A stretch of DNA of 54,810 nt from Cyanobacteria bacterium M_surface_10_m2_179 (GCA_016882545.1 VGPW01000004.1:1-54810); one strand, 5' to 3'; shown: positions 7,721-16,759, numbered from the stretch's first letter. Notes: generated by a model not told the origin, from the letters alone. Numbers and translations: made by a program.

Positions 7721-8371
7721 GTGGAGCTGCCACCACCCCTCACCGCCCCCTGCGCCATCGCCGCGGAGATCCGCCCCTGGCTGGCACCCCCGGCGCCCCC
7801 GGCAGAACAGCCGCCAGCGGCGGCCAGCGGCAGCGACTACCGCCATCGGTTGCGCCCCACTCCCGCGGGCTGGCCAACGCGGCGCCAGTGGTGCGTGTGG
7901 GTGGAGCCGATCCAGGCCAGCGGCCCGGCGGCATTGTGGGAGCAGCGCTGGCATCAAGCTGTGCTCAAGGCCCTGCACACCTGGCAGGAGCTCTTACCGA
8001 TCACCCTGGTGACGCAACCGGATCAGGCCCAGGTGCTGGTGCAGCGGCGGCGACCACCGCTTCAGAACCAACGGGCCAGCCATGGCCGCGCCCTGCTCGA
8101 GCTGCTGGAGGTGAAACGCAGCGATCACTGGCAGCTTGAGCCGAGGGTGACGGTGCTGATCAGCCCCGGACAGGCGCAGCCAGCCATCCAGGCCACAGCA
8201 CTGCATGAACTGGGCCATGCCTTCGGCCTCTGGGGGCACAGCGATCAAGCCGGCGATGTGATGGCGGCAACACCCGGTGCTAAGCCGCTGCTGCTACTCA
8301 GTGCCCGTGACCGGCTCACCCTGCAGTGGTTGCAGCAGCAACCGGGCCTGCAGCCAGCCCCGGCGCCATGA
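7721..8371 (+). CDS. Matrixin-like zinc metallopeptidase
   Basis: A 216-residue protein starting at GTG. The zinc site [12 protein letters not shown] at about residues 162-173 fits HExGHxxGxxH, and a Met soon after (DVMAAT) matches the metzincin Met-turn, so the matrixin/astacin fold is likely. The N-terminal part is Pro/Ala rich and the middle carries basic strands; a signal peptide is not obvious with this start. The stop overlaps the ATG of the RND pump (ATGA), implying translational coupling with the transporter. Cyanobacterial matrixin-like proteases occur in the envelope, but the substrate is unknown. Coupling to an efflux pump suggests processing of a pump component or cargo, which is an inference. 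Confidence 0.8.
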   Translation: MELPPPLTAPCAIAAEIRPWLAPPAPPAEQPPAAASGSDYRHRLRPTPAGWPTRRQWCVWVEPIQASGPAALWEQRWHQAVLKALHTWQELLPITLVTQPDQAQVLVQRRRPPLQNQRASHGRALLELLEVKRSDHWQLEPRVTVLISPGQAQPAIQATALHELGHAFGLWGHSDQAGDVMAATPGAKPLLLLSARDRLTLQWLQQQPGLQPAPAP

Positions 8372-11300
8372 GCCAACCGAAGCGCACGATCTCCGACCTC
8401 TTCCTGCGCCGGCCGGTGCTGAGCCTGGTGCTGAGCGTGCTGCTGCTGCTGCTCGGTGGCCTCAGCCTGGTGCAGCTGCAGGTGGAAAACCTGCCGCCGA
8501 TTGCGCCGGGTCGGGTGAGTGTGCGCAGCACCTATCCGGGCGGTAGCCCCGAGGTGGTGGAACAGGGGGTCACAGCCCTGCTGGAGCGCCAACTCAATGG
8601 CCTTGAGCGGCTCGACACGATTCGTTCCACCAGCAGCGCCAACGGCAGCAACCTCAGCCTCAGCTTCAGCGGCGGCGCCCCTGAGCTCAACCAGGTGAAT
8701 GCACAAAACGAGGTGAGCCAGGTGTTGCGGCAGCTGCCGGCCCAGGTGGCACGGCTGGGGGTGCAGGTGCGCCGCAGCTCCGACGATCTGCTGATGGTGC
8801 TCAGTTTCAGCGCCGAAAACGGCCGCTACAGCGACGTGTTCCTGAGCGGCTGGGTGAATCAGGTGGTGAAGGAGCGGCTGCAGCGGGTGGAGGGTGTGGG
8901 CAACGTGAACCTGTTCGGGGGCAGCCCGCTGGCCTTCCGGCTCTGGCTCAACCCGGCCGCCCTGCTGGAGCGTCAGCTCACGATCAACGACGTGCGCACC
9001 GCCCTGGAAGCGCAGAACGTGCTGGCGGCGCTGGGGCAGCTCGGCGACGAACCGGTGCCCGCCGGGCAAGCCACAGCGCTGCCGTTGCAGATGGAAGGGC
9101 GCCTGCGCAGCCCCGAAGAGCTGGAGCAACTGGTGGTGGGTCGCGGACCGGATGGAGGCGTGGTGCTGCTGCGGGATATCGGCCGGGTGAGCCTGGGCAG
9201 TGAGGATTACGCCAGCATCGCCACCAACCTCAAGGGCGACACCACCGTGGCGCTGGGGGTGTATCAGCGAGACGGCAGCAATGCCCTGCGGGTGAGCGAG
9301 GCGGTGGAGCAGGCCCTTGCGGAGTTGAAGCCGAGCTTCCCGCCCGGCATCGATCTGCAGCTGATCGTGAATGAAGCCGACACGGTGCGCGACAGCATCG
9401 GCGAGGCGGCCGGCAGCCTGCGGGATGCCGTGCTGCTCGTGTTTGTCACCCTGCTGCTGGGCTTGGGCAACAGCCGCCTGGCCCTGATCAGCGCCCTGGC
9501 CGTGCCGGTGTCGCTGCTGGGCTCCCTCAGCCTGATCCTGCTGAGCGGCACCTCGATCAACACCCTCAGCCTGTTCGGCATGGTGCTCGCCTCGGGCCTG
9601 GTGGTGGACGACGCCATCGTGGTGAGCGAAGACATCGGCCGGCGGCTGGAGCAGGGCCAGGCGCCGTTGGCTGCAGCCCGCGGCGCCATGGCCGAGCTGG
9701 GCGGCGCGGTGGTGGCCACCTCCCTGGTGCTGGTGGTGGTGTTCCTGCCGGTGCTGGGGATGCAGGGAAGCGTGGGACGGCTCTATGCCCCGATCGCCAT
9801 CAGCATCGGCTCGGCGATCTTGATCTCCACCTTCAACGCCATCAGCTTCACGCCGGTGGCCGCCAGCCGCATCCTCCACGCCGAGCAGCGGGAAGCGGGC
9901 TGGCTGCTGCGCTGGATCGATCCGCCGCGGCGCTGGCTGGAATCGCTTGAGGGACCCTACGGCCGCTGGCTGGGGCGCAGCCTCCAACAGCGGGGACGAG
10001 TGCTGATCGCCCTGGCCGTGGGCCTGCTGATCACAGCGGCAGGTTTGAGCCTGCGGCCGAGCGCCTTCATCCCCCAGGAGGACAACGGCCAGCTGCGGGG
10101 CGTGGTGGTGCTGCCGGAAGGCTCCTCGCTGCAACGCACCCAGGCGGTGCTGGAGCAGGTGCAGAGCACCCTGGCGGTCGATCCAGCGCTCAACAGCGCC
10201 AATCTCTATGCGGGCCGTTCCTTCGGAGACAGCGGGCCCAACAAAGGCCTCGTGTTCGTGCGGCTCAAGCCGATCGGCGAGCGCGGGGCCGGCAACCCCT
10301 CCACCGCGGCGGTGGCTGAGCGGCTGAACCGCAAGCTCGCCCAACGCATCAACAACGCGGTGGTGTCGCTCAGCGAGGCACCAACGGTGCGGGGGTTCAG
10401 CAGTGAGGGCGGCCTGGAGCTGGAGCTGCTCGACACCAGCAACGGCCAGCTGAGCCTCCAGCAGTTCAGCCAGCAGGCGAAACGCTTCATCCAGGCCGCC
10501 AATGCCAGCGGCTCCTTCAGCCGCGTGTCCACCCGCTTCAACGCCGATGCACCGCTGCTGCGCTTGGAACCCGATCGGCTGCAGCTGGCCTCCCTGGGGG
10601 TGGATCTCGATGGGCTGGTGAGCACGCTCCAGGCCAGCTTCGGCAGCAGCTATGTGAACGACAGCTTCGAAGGGGGGCAGGTGCGCCGGGTGATCGTGCA
10701 GCTCGACGGGCGGGGCCGGCGGGATGTGAATGACCTCTTGGCGCTGCAGGTGCGCAACAAAAGCGGCCAGCTGATTCCCCTCGCCCAGCTGGTGCAGGTG
10801 GTGCCGGCCACAGGCCCCAGCGCGATCAACCACACCCGCCTGGTGCGCTCGATCGCGATTCAGGCGCTGCCGGCCGAGGGGGTGAGCACCGGCCAGGCGA
10901 TGGCCCGGCTGGAGCAGCTGCACCAAGCCCAGGGTGTGAGCGACCTGGATCTGGAGTGGGCCGGGCTGGCCCGCGAGGAGCGCCAGGCCGGTGGCGGCAG
11001 CCTGCGCGCCTTCGTGCTGGCGGTGGTGGTGATGGGGCTGGTGCTGGGGGCCCTCTACGACAACCTGATCGACCCGCTGATCATCTTGATCACAGTGCCG
11101 CTGGCCCTTCTGGGGGCGCTGGCGGGCCTGGTGCTGCGGGGCCTGCCCCTGGATGTGTACGGCCAGATGGGCCTGCTGGTGCTGGTGGCGCTGGCGGCCA
11201 AAAACGGCATCTTGATCGTGGAATTCGCCAATCAGCGGCTGCGGGAGGGGCTACTCCTGGATCAGGCGATTCAGGACGCTGCCACCCGCCGCCTGCGGCC

Positions 11301-11505
11301 GATCCTGCTCACGGCCATCTCGTCACTGGCGGGCTTCCTGCCGCTGCTGCTGGCCCAGGGCGCCAGTGCCAACAGCCGCATCAGCATCGGCACCGTGGTG
11401 TTCTTCGGGCTGCTGGTGTCCACGCTGCTGAGTTTGTTTGTGGTGCCAGCGGTGTATCGCGTGGTGAAGGGCTGGGAGCTCAGCCGGGGGCGGCAGCATG
11501 GCTGA
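8368..11505 (+). CDS. RND-family efflux transporter, inner-membrane permease
   Basis: A 1045-residue protein of the AcrB/HAE1 type, a proton-driven exporter of drugs, lipophilic compounds or solvents. It has the N-terminal helix after [12 protein letters not shown], two large periplasmic loops, and the essential Asp pair in TM4 ([20 protein letters not shown], near residue 410). The second half repeats the pattern with [20 protein letters not shown]. Twelve membrane segments are expected and length is normal. The ATG at 8368 overlaps the protease stop. The membrane-fusion protein follows with an 8-base overlap. No outer-membrane channel is encoded next to it, so it must use one from elsewhere. 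Metal-exporting (CusA) motifs were not seen, so organic substrates are more likely. Confidence 0.92.
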   Translation: MSQPKRTISDLFLRRPVLSLVLSVLLLLLGGLSLVQLQVENLPPIAPGRVSVRSTYPGGSPEVVEQGVTALLERQLNGLERLDTIRSTSSANGSNLSLSFSGGAPELNQVNAQNEVSQVLRQLPAQVARLGVQVRRSSDDLLMVLSFSAENGRYSDVFLSGWVNQVVKERLQRVEGVGNVNLFGGSPLAFRLWLNPAALLERQLTINDVRTALEAQNVLAALGQLGDEPVPAGQATALPLQMEGRLRSPEELEQLVVGRGPDGGVVLLRDIGRVSLGSEDYASIATNLKGDTTVALGVYQRDGSNALRVSEAVEQALAELKPSFPPGIDLQLIVNEADTVRDSIGEAAGSLRDAVLLVFVTLLLGLGNSRLALISALAVPVSLLGSLSLILLSGTSINTLSLFGMVLASGLVVDDAIVVSEDIGRRLEQGQAPLAAARGAMAELGGAVVATSLVLVVVFLPVLGMQGSVGRLYAPIAISIGSAILISTFNAISFTPVAASRILHAEQREAGWLLRWIDPPRRWLESLEGPYGRWLGRSLQQRGRVLIALAVGLLITAAGLSLRPSAFIPQEDNGQLRGVVVLPEGSSLQRTQAVLEQVQSTLAVDPALNSANLYAGRSFGDSGPNKGLVFVRLKPIGERGAGNPSTAAVAERLNRKLAQRINNAVVSLSEAPTVRGFSSEGGLELELLDTSNGQLSLQQFSQQAKRFIQAANASGSFSRVSTRFNADAPLLRLEPDRLQLASLGVDLDGLVSTLQASFGSSYVNDSFEGGQVRRVIVQLDGRGRRDVNDLLALQVRNKSGQLIPLAQLVQVVPATGPSAINHTRLVRSIAIQALPAEGVSTGQAMARLEQLHQAQGVSDLDLEWAGLAREERQAGGGSLRAFVLAVVVMGLVLGALYDNLIDPLIILITVPLALLGALAGLVLRGLPLDVYGQMGLLVLVALAAKNGILIVEFANQRLREGLLLDQAIQDAATRRLRPILLTAISSLAGFLPLLLAQGASANSRISIGTVVFFGLLVSTLLSLFVVPAVYRVVKGWELSRGRQHG

Positions 11506-12595
11506 ATACTGTGGTGCTGCCATGCGCTCCGGCCTGATGCTTGCCCTCGGCAGCGGCCTGCTCAGCAGCTGCAGCGCACCCGCCGCGCGCCCCCCCGCCC
11601 GGGTGCAGGCCCAGCCCCTGCAGGCCGAAGCCTTCGAGCGCAGCCTCAATACGGTGAGCAGCCTCGAAGCCACCAGCGAAGTCGAGCTGGCCTCCCAGGC
11701 CGGCGGGCGGGTGCAGCGGCTGCTGGTGCAGGCCGGCACGCCCGTGGTGGCCGGCCAGATGCTGGTGGTGCTCGATCAAACCCAGCTGCGGGCGGATGTG
11801 GCCGCCCTGCAGGCCACCGCCGAGAGCGATGCCCTGAGCTATCAGCGCTACAAGGGGCTGGTGGCGCAGGGGGCGGCGACGGCGCTGCAGCGCGATGAAC
11901 TGCGCGCCAAGGCGATCGGTTCGCGCGAGGCCCTGCGCGCCAAGCAGGCGGATCTGGCCTACAAGGACGTGCGCGCCCCGATCAGCGGCGTGATCGGCGA
12001 CATCAGCATCAAACCCGGGGATGTGCTGCAGGCCGGCACACCCTTCAGCCGCATCATTCGCAACGCGCAGCTCCAGGCGCGCATCGACATCCCGGCCAAC
12101 CAGGCCAATGCCGTGGCGAAGGGTCAGCGGGTGCAACTGCTGGATGGGGTGAGCCCTCGCCCCCTGGCGGAGGGGCGCATCAGCCAGATCGATCCGGGGG
12201 TGAGCAGCGCCACCCAAACCCTGCTGGCCAAGGCCACGATCAACAACAGCCAAGGGCTGCTGCGCAATGGCCAGCGGCTGCGGACCCGCGTGCTGCTGGG
12301 GGCCGAACGGCAGCTGGCGGTGCCCTTCGGGGCGGTGACGCGCCGCTTCGGGCAGAGCTTTGTGTTTGTGGTGGGCACGCAGGAGCAGTTGGCGCGTGAC
12401 CCTGGCAAAGCGGATCTGGGCAGCCTGCGCCGCCTGCCCAAGGGCACGCTGGTGGCCCTGCAACAGCCCGTGAAGCTCGGAGCGCTGCAGGGCGATCGGT
12501 ATCCGGTGATCGCAGGGCTCACCCCCAGCGACCGGGTGATCCTCAGCGGCACCCTGGGCCTGCGCCACGGCAGCCCGATCCGGCTCAGCCGCTGA
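11498..12595 (+). CDS. RND efflux periplasmic adaptor (membrane-fusion lipoprotein)
   Basis: A 365-residue HlyD/AcrA-type adaptor linking the RND pump to an outer-membrane channel. The N-terminus carries a lipobox (GLLSSC, Cys25), so it should be a lipoprotein. The barrel-sandwich region shows [19 protein letters not shown] near residue 67 and its second half [20 protein letters not shown] near residue 165, with a short alpha-hairpin between them and a beta-barrel domain after. Start choice: ATG at 11498 overlaps the pump gene; ATG at 11522 is an alternative giving a shorter signal. It is the last gene of the operon. Confidence 0.9.
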   Translation: MAEYCGAAMRSGLMLALGSGLLSSCSAPAARPPARVQAQPLQAEAFERSLNTVSSLEATSEVELASQAGGRVQRLLVQAGTPVVAGQMLVVLDQTQLRADVAALQATAESDALSYQRYKGLVAQGAATALQRDELRAKAIGSREALRAKQADLAYKDVRAPISGVIGDISIKPGDVLQAGTPFSRIIRNAQLQARIDIPANQANAVAKGQRVQLLDGVSPRPLAEGRISQIDPGVSSATQTLLAKATINNSQGLLRNGQRLRTRVLLGAERQLAVPFGAVTRRFGQSFVFVVGTQEQLARDPGKADLGSLRRLPKGTLVALQQPVKLGALQGDRYPVIAGLTPSDRVILSGTLGLRHGSPIRLSR

Positions 12596-12607
12596 ACCAG
12601 CCGCCGG

Positions 12608-13303
12608 TTACTCCCGGCGCGGAGCGCCACGGCGCTGGGCCAGCACCTGCTGCACCGCACGCCAGCTCACACCGTGATGGGCCAGGGCCACCTGCAGATG
12701 AAACACGATGTCGGCCGCCTCGCCGGCGATCTCAGCGGGGTTGTTGTCCTTGCAGGCCATCACGAATTCGGCACTTTCCTCGCCGATCTTCTTGAGGATG
12801 CGGTTGTCGCCCCCCTCCAGCAACTTGTTGGTGTAGCTGCCGGGCTCGGGTTGATCGCGGCGGCCCTCAATCACCCGCATCAGTTCAGTGCACACATCCG
12901 CCGGTGGCGAGGCGGCGCCAGCACCACCGCCAGTGGGGGCCGGGGTGTCGTCGTAGAAGCAGCTGCGGGCGCCGGTGTGGCAGGCCACGTCGCCGGTCTG
13001 CTCGATCGTGAGCAGCAGCACATCGGCATCGCAGTCGTAGCGAAGGCCCCGCAGGATCTGCAGATGACCGCTGGTGGCGCCCTTGTGCCAGAGCTCCTGA
13101 CGCGAGCGGCTCCAGTAGTGCACCTCACCGCTGGCCAGGGTGCGCTCGATCGCCTCGCGGTTCATCCAGGCCACCATCAGCACGGCCCCATCCAGCCAGT
13201 CCTGAGCCACAGCGGGGATCAGACCGGCCTCGTTAAAACGAAGGGAGCCGATCAAAGCGGGATCCGGGAGCTGAAATGATGCGTGCAAGGGCTGCCGATC
13301 CAT
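12608..13303 (-). CDS. hisI: Bifunctional phosphoribosyl-AMP cyclohydrolase/phosphoribosyl-ATP pyrophosphatase
   Basis: A 231-residue HisIE enzyme catalysing steps two and three of histidine biosynthesis in the cytoplasm. The HisI half (residues 1-115) has [28 protein letters not shown] for magnesium and CHTGARSCF for zinc. The HisE half (about 135-231) has [13 protein letters not shown] and the pyrophosphohydrolase helix [14 protein letters not shown] Gly/Ala/Pro linker joins them. The start at 13303 is chosen because upstream codons read as non-conserved. Its 5' region faces the divergent QueD-like gene 49 bases away. Confidence 0.95.
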   Translation of the reverse strand: MDRQPLHASFQLPDPALIGSLRFNEAGLIPAVAQDWLDGAVLMVAWMNREAIERTLASGEVHYWSRSRQELWHKGATSGHLQILRGLRYDCDADVLLLTIEQTGDVACHTGARSCFYDDTPAPTGGGAGAASPPADVCTELMRVIEGRRDQPEPGSYTNKLLEGGDNRILKKIGEESAEFVMACKDNNPAEIAGEAADIVFHLQVALAHHGVSWRAVQQVLAQRRGAPRRE

Positions 13304-13352
13304 CTCCCCCGATCCTCCCGCAACACCGATCAACCCCCAACCAGGCCCGGGC

Positions 13353-13820
13353 ATGAGCGCCGCCTTCACCTGCTCGAAGACCTTCAGCGGCTACCCCTGT
13401 TGCCACCGCCAGTGGCGCCACAGCGGTCACTGCCGGTTTGTGCACGGCTACAGCCGCAGCTTCACCCTCTGGTTCCAGGCGCAGGAGCTGGATCCACATG
13501 GCTTCGTGGTGGATTTCTCCAGCCTCAAGCAGCTCGAGCAGCGCCTGGCCGAGCAGTTTGATCACACCTTTCTGGTGAACGCCGACGACCCCCTGCTGGA
13601 GCAATGGCAGAGCCTGCATGCCCAGGGAGCCCTCGACCTGCGGGTGATGGACAACGTGGGTATGGAAGCCAGCGCTCAGCTGGTGTGGCAGTGGGCGAAC
13701 GCACTGCTGCAACAACGCGAAGACGGCCGCAGCTGCTGCTGGAAGGTGGAAGCCCGCGAAAATGAAAAGAATGCGGCCTGCTTTGAGGCGATGCCGCCCT
13801 GGTTCAAGGCGCCGGGTTGA
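13353..13820 (+). CDS. 6-carboxytetrahydropterin synthase/PTPS-like protein
   Basis: A 155-residue T-fold protein related to QueD and 6-pyruvoyl-tetrahydropterin synthase. Recognisable parts are [20 protein letters not shown] near residues 16-35 with the catalytic-position Cys, DPHGFVVDF near 48, [11 protein letters not shown] near 68 and the substrate-binding ARENEKNA near 140. The usual zinc HGH reads HGY, a variant I believe occurs in a subgroup of the family. It probably works in queuosine or pterin synthesis. The end overlaps the convergent HMA-domain gene by 17 bases. Confidence 0.82.
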   Translation: MSAAFTCSKTFSGYPCCHRQWRHSGHCRFVHGYSRSFTLWFQAQELDPHGFVVDFSSLKQLEQRLAEQFDHTFLVNADDPLLEQWQSLHAQGALDLRVMDNVGMEASAQLVWQWANALLQQREDGRSCCWKVEARENEKNAACFEAMPPWFKAPG

Positions 13821-14130
13821 TGGTGCGGATCTCGCGCACATCAAACCCGGAATCGCGAATCACCTTGCGGATCTGCTGATCATCCAGCGCCGCGCCAGGT
13901 TTCAGGCTGATCGTGATGCGGTGCTGCTGAAGATCCACCGACACCGCCTGGGTGGCCGGCAAGCGCCGCAGATTGCGCTCCAAACCCTGGGCACAGAACG
14001 AGCACACCATGCCGTTCACCGTGACCTCCACGCGGGAGCCCACGGCTGCCGACCAGGCGGGCGCCACCAGTGCGGCTGCCGTCACAAACACCAGCGACAG
14101 CATTGCGCGGCGCAGATGGGCAGCGAACAT
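13804..14130 (-). CDS. MerP-like exported heavy-metal-associated (HMA) domain protein
   Basis: A 108-residue protein with a signal peptide (LSLVFVTAAALVAPAWSA) followed by a single HMA ferredoxin-like domain. The metal loop reads GMVCSFCAQG, the GMxCxxC motif that binds a soft metal ion between two cysteines; the later DSGFDV matches the conserved loop at the domain end. Location is periplasmic by the signal. This is the layout of MerP, which hands Hg(II) to MerT, though copper or another soft metal is equally possible. It is divergent from a MerT-like gene 73 bases away. An in-frame ATG at 14166 would add 12 residues. Confidence 0.82.
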   Translation of the reverse strand: MFAAHLRRAMLSLVFVTAAALVAPAWSAAVGSRVEVTVNGMVCSFCAQGLERNLRRLPATQAVSVDLQQHRITISLKPGAALDDQQIRKVIRDSGFDVREIRTINPAP

Positions 14131-14203
14131 GGCGAACGAGCGATGCACTGTCCCTCTCAATAGCATCGATTCACGCCGCATACATCCACTCTTTTCACCT
14201 CCG

Positions 14204-14581
14204 TTGTTATCAGCTCCCCGCCGCCTGGCCGCGTTCGCGCTGCTGCTGTGTTCCGGCACGCTGGTGTGCTGCGCCCTGCCGGCCCTGCTGGTGCTGCTCG
14301 GTGCCGGATCGGTGCTAGCCACAGCGTTGAGCTGGTGGCCGGGTTTAACCGTGCTCTCCGAGCAGAAAACGGTGGTATTCGGCCTGGCGGCAGCGGCATT
14401 GGTTGTGGCGGGCGTGGGCCTGTGGCAGAGCGCCCGCTTGCCGTGCCCGGTGAATCCTGAAGCGGCGCAACGCTGCCGCAGACGCCGCCGCCAGGCCCTG
14501 GGGCTCTACGCCCTCTCCTGCGCCCTGTTCGGCATCGGCAGCGTGGCTGCATTTGTGCTGCCCCTGCTGGCCTGGCGATGA
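14204..14581 (+). CDS. MerT-like three-helix metal transport protein
   Basis: A 125-residue membrane protein beginning at a TTG. TM1 holds a vicinal cysteine pair (LCSGTLVCCALPALLVLLG), TM2 follows (VVFGLAAAALVVAGVGLW), then a cytoplasmic loop with two spaced cysteines (LPCPVNPEAAQRC) and a very basic stretch RRRRR. TM3 ends in AAFVLPLL. That order of helices, CC pair and loop cysteines is the architecture of the mercuric transporter MerT. The neighbouring MerP-like and MerR genes agree. The TTG start lacks an obvious ribosome site and the reading is open upstream, so the N-terminus is uncertain. Substrate (Hg, Cu or other) is inferred only. Its stop overlaps the next start (ATGA). Confidence 0.65.
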   Translation: MLSAPRRLAAFALLLCSGTLVCCALPALLVLLGAGSVLATALSWWPGLTVLSEQKTVVFGLAAAALVVAGVGLWQSARLPCPVNPEAAQRCRRRRRQALGLYALSCALFGIGSVAAFVLPLLAWR

Positions 14582-15303
14582 GGAAAACATCCGCGCTGGT
14601 TGCGGTGGTTGGCGGCCAACTGGCTGGTCAGCTGATCGTCGCTGGCCCCAGCCTGGCGTTGCCGATGAGCTACCCAGGCAGCACCACGGTTGGCGTTGAA
14701 CTGGATCACGTCTGGTCGAGTGCCTGGTTCAGCCACGCCGTGCAACGCCAGTTGGGCGTGGGTCTCTCAGCCCAGGTGATCCCCGGGAGCGGGGCTGAGG
14801 CGGGCGGCCATGCCGGCCATGGCAGCAGCCAAGCCAATGCCACCGAAAGCTTCCTGCTGGTGGACAGCACCCACCTGCTCAAGCGCTGGAACATGGCGCG
14901 AGCCCAAAGCAATCTGTGGTTGTTCGCCGGTGTGGGCACCTACCAGACCTGGAGCAGCGAGGGGGGCAACGCCCCACGGATCAACGCCACGCGAATCGCA
15001 GCCCGCCCCGGCCTGCAATTCGACATCGAAAACACGCGCCTGCGCCTGGAGGCCAAAGCACAGCTGTTTCTCGCCGAGGGGGTGGAACGGTCGATGCTCA
15101 GCGCCACCACCGGCGTTGGGCTCACGCCACCGCGCTACGAGGGGGTTCAACCCTGGCTGGAGCTGCAGGTTCGCGCCATGCCCGGCGTGATCGATCAGGT
15201 GGAGATCATCCCCAAGCTGAGGCTGTTACACCCAAAAATCATTCTTGATGTTGGCTACAGCAGCTTAGGCACAATCACAGGAGGAATAACAACCACATTT
15301 TGA
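14578..15303 (+). CDS. Putative outer-membrane/exported beta-rich protein in the metal cassette
   Basis: A 241-residue protein with a weak signal peptide (residues 1-28, GPSLALP). The remainder is strands of alternating hydrophobicity (VGVELDHVWSSAWFSHAV, LWLFAGVGTYQTWSS, LRLEAKAQLFLAE) and ends in a C-terminal aromatic (TTTF), as in outer-membrane barrels. A short His/Gly segment (GGHAGHG) near residue 75 could bind metal. It overlaps the MerT-like gene by four bases and is surely co-translated with it. I do not recognise a named family. A role as a metal-related porin or sensor is inferred from position. Confidence 0.6.
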   Translation: MRKTSALVAVVGGQLAGQLIVAGPSLALPMSYPGSTTVGVELDHVWSSAWFSHAVQRQLGVGLSAQVIPGSGAEAGGHAGHGSSQANATESFLLVDSTHLLKRWNMARAQSNLWLFAGVGTYQTWSSEGGNAPRINATRIAARPGLQFDIENTRLRLEAKAQLFLAEGVERSMLSATTGVGLTPPRYEGVQPWLELQVRAMPGVIDQVEIIPKLRLLHPKIILDVGYSSLGTITGGITTTF

Positions 15304-15314
15304 GAAGTTTCACC

Positions 15315-15680
15315 TCAAGATGATTTCACACCACCACACTCTTTCCAAGACCCCAGCAAGTTAACGAGCTCACCGCGCATCGACTCCAGCTCACTCAGTC
15401 TGGCATCAATCGACTCAATGCGGCTTTGGATACTACTTTTCAAAGTCGAGCAATGACAGAACCCAGAGCGGCGTGCATCAAGAATTCGCCTGAGCTCAGA
15501 GAGCGGCACATCCATCGCACGCAGAGAGCGAATCAAGGCCAACTCGTCAACAACCCTGGGATGAAACAACCGGTAGCCGCCCTGCGAACGGGAGGCGGCA
15601 TCGATCAAGCCTTCATCACAGTAGAAACGGACTGTTTTCACTGACAAACCCGAAGCATCGGCTACCTGACCAATGCGCAT
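15315..15680 (-). CDS. MerR-family metal-responsive regulator
   Basis: A 121-residue regulator. The winged-helix starts MRIGQVADASGLSVKTVRFY and continues with GYRLFHPRVVDELALI; a long dimerisation helix follows. Three cysteines sit where metal-sensing MerR proteins have theirs: GFCHC before the helix and KECGG after it. This pattern fits sensors of Hg, Pb, Cd or Zn more than organic-ligand regulators. The start at 15680 gives the canonical N-terminus. It converges with the barrel gene (11 bases between) and diverges from the DUF3721 gene, with a palindrome between them that could be its operator. Confidence 0.85.
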   Translation of the reverse strand: MRIGQVADASGLSVKTVRFYCDEGLIDAASRSQGGYRLFHPRVVDELALIRSLRAMDVPLSELRRILDARRSGFCHCSTLKSSIQSRIESIDARLSELESMRGELVNLLGSWKECGGVKSS

Positions 15681-15770
15681 GGCCGGAGTATCCACGAACA
15701 GCGCTTGATTCCGAGGGATCTCCACCAACACTAGACAGCCCGGCCAGAACTCGAATCCATGACATCAAGT

Positions 15771-15784
15771 CTCCAGTACTCGAG
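15771..15784. promoter_or_regulatory. Candidate MerR operator
   Basis: CTCCAGTACTCGAG is a 14-base palindrome with one mismatched pair, situated between the MerR gene and the divergent DUF3721 gene. On the minus strand TTGGCT overlaps its edge, reminiscent of mer-type promoters where the dyad abuts a -35 box. No strong -10 was found, so this is tentative. Confidence 0.4.
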
Positions 15785-15871
15785 CCAAACCAGACATTGG
15801 CGCTAACTTGCCCCAATGGTCATCGCTACGCGTTCGTGTCCCTAGTCAGCCAACACCGGTTTGTCGCCAGC

Positions 15872-16087
15872 ATGGCAAGCAGCTTGGCAGTGGCTGCCTC
15901 CTCACTCGTTGGCGCTGCCGCCCAGGCCAACACCAGTGCTGTGCCAGCCATGTACGCCACCAAGGCAGAAGCAGAGGCAGCGGGCAAGAAGCATTTCAAC
16001 TGCACCGGAGCCCACCAGATGGGCAATCAATGGATGCCCTGCGCCACCCATGGGCAGTTAAACGAAAATGCCCAACACAATCACTGA
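15872..16087 (+). CDS. DUF3721 exported protein
   Basis: A 71-residue protein with a signal peptide (SSLAVAASSLVGAAAQA) and a mature domain YATKAEAEAAGKKHFNCTG followed by AHQMGNQWMPC. The C..H..M..M-C pattern defines DUF3721, a small family I know from cyanobacteria with no assigned role; the Cys, His and Met residues would suit metal binding. A GTG at 15836 would add 12 residues including Arg and His, giving a more typical positively charged signal sequence, and is a good alternative start. It is the first gene downstream of the presumed MerR operator. Confidence 0.75.
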   Translation: MASSLAVAASSLVGAAAQANTSAVPAMYATKAEAEAAGKKHFNCTGAHQMGNQWMPCATHGQLNENAQHNH

Positions 16088-16095
16088 AATTGAAT

Positions 16096-16497
16096 ATGGG
16101 CAACTGCGGTGAACCACCCAAGCTCATTGCCATTGGCATTGCTCCTTTGGGAATCATTTCCATTGGAGTCGTTCCCATGGGGGTCGTGAGCATTGGGGTG
16201 GTGCCCATGGGGGTGCTCAGCCTTGGCGTGGTCGGAATGGGCGTAGTGAATGCCTGCCTGGTGGGCATGGGCGTGCTCGTGGCCGGGCTTCATCCCATGG
16301 GTCTTTGGGCGCTCAGCCCAGGCGGCGGCGATCAACAGCACGGCAAGGGTGAGGCTCAGGAGCAGCTAGTTGCCTACCCCAGCAAACAGATGGCACTTGA
16401 GAAAGCACGCGCACTCGACTGCGAGGGTGTGCACGCCATGGGCGATCTCTGGATGCCCTGCTCAGAACATCTCAGCCAACCTTCCACACACCACTGA
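16096..16497 (+). CDS. Met/Gly/Val-repeat protein fused to a DUF3721 domain
   Basis: A 133-residue protein. Residues 10-72 are built of a repeated unit of the form (I/V)G(V/I)(V/A)PMG(V/L)(V/I)S(I/L), about six copies, strongly hydrophobic with regularly spaced Met and Gly. A short Gly/Gln/His-rich spacer follows, then a DUF3721 module with YPSKQMALEKARALDCEGVH and AMGDLWMPC. The start at 16096 is 9 bases after the previous DUF3721 gene, so the two are surely one operon. The repeat could form a membrane-embedded or beta-solenoid Met array suited to soft metals. No function is known to me. Confidence 0.72.
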   Translation: MGNCGEPPKLIAIGIAPLGIISIGVVPMGVVSIGVVPMGVLSLGVVGMGVVNACLVGMGVLVAGLHPMGLWALSPGGGDQQHGKGEAQEQLVAYPSKQMALEKARALDCEGVHAMGDLWMPCSEHLSQPSTHH

Positions 16498-16501
16498 TTC
16501 T

Positions 16502-16693
16502 ATGAACTCCCTGCGCCGCTTCCCCCTGGCTCTCGTCGCCATCCTCCTGGCAGCAACGTTTTCCGCCCTGGCCTGCGGCGGTGGTGGCTCAGGCAGCTAT
16601 CGCAAACCAGCACGCCCGGGCGAACCACATCACAATCCTCCCGCGCAAACCTCACAGCAAGGATCTACAGCTCCCCAGAACGCCCCTCAGTAG
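16502..16693 (+). CDS. Small putative lipoprotein
   Basis: A 63-residue product. The first 25 residues are a signal sequence (SLRRFPLALVAILLAATF) ending ALACGG, a usable lipobox with Cys25. The mature part is 38 residues, rich in Gly, Pro, Gln and His, and appears disordered. It follows the repeat-DUF3721 gene by four bases and looks like the last gene of that small operon. Function unknown. Confidence 0.6.
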   Translation: MNSLRRFPLALVAILLAATFSALACGGGGSGSYRKPARPGEPHHNPPAQTSQQGSTAPQNAPQ

Positions 16694-16698
16694 GGGCG
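16681..16698 (+). terminator. Short hairpin at the end of the DUF3721 operon
   Basis: CGCCCCT (16681-16687) and AGGGGCG (16692-16698) form a perfect 7-pair stem with a 4-base loop, spanning the stop codon of the small lipoprotein gene. No T-run follows. Confidence 0.4.
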
Positions 16699-16727
16699 CC
16701 TGAGAGCTGCCGAACGCCCGGCTCACC

Positions 16728-16759
16728 GACGAGCTTCCGATCAGAAGCGGAAGCTCGTC
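16728..16759 (-). terminator. Hairpin spanning the porin stop codon
   Basis: GACGAGCTTCCG and CGGAAGCTCGTC form a perfect 12-pair stem with an 8-base loop that contains the porin stop codon. There is no T-tract on either side, so it may stabilise the mRNA 3' end or act as a weak terminator. Confidence 0.45.

Noticed and set aside
8245-10926. Very long minus-strand open frame opposite the RND gene
   Set aside because: Its His/Gln/Ala-rich composition is the typical shadow of a GC-rich coding strand, and the plus-strand RND protein is unmistakable.
16081-16341. Antisense His-rich frame (HGMKPGHEHAHAHQAG and similar) opposite the Met-repeat gene
   Set aside because: The reverse complement of ATG is CAT (His), so a Met-rich repeat gives a His-rich antisense frame automatically. 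The plus frame carries a real DUF3721 domain; the minus frame lacks a good start and any domain.
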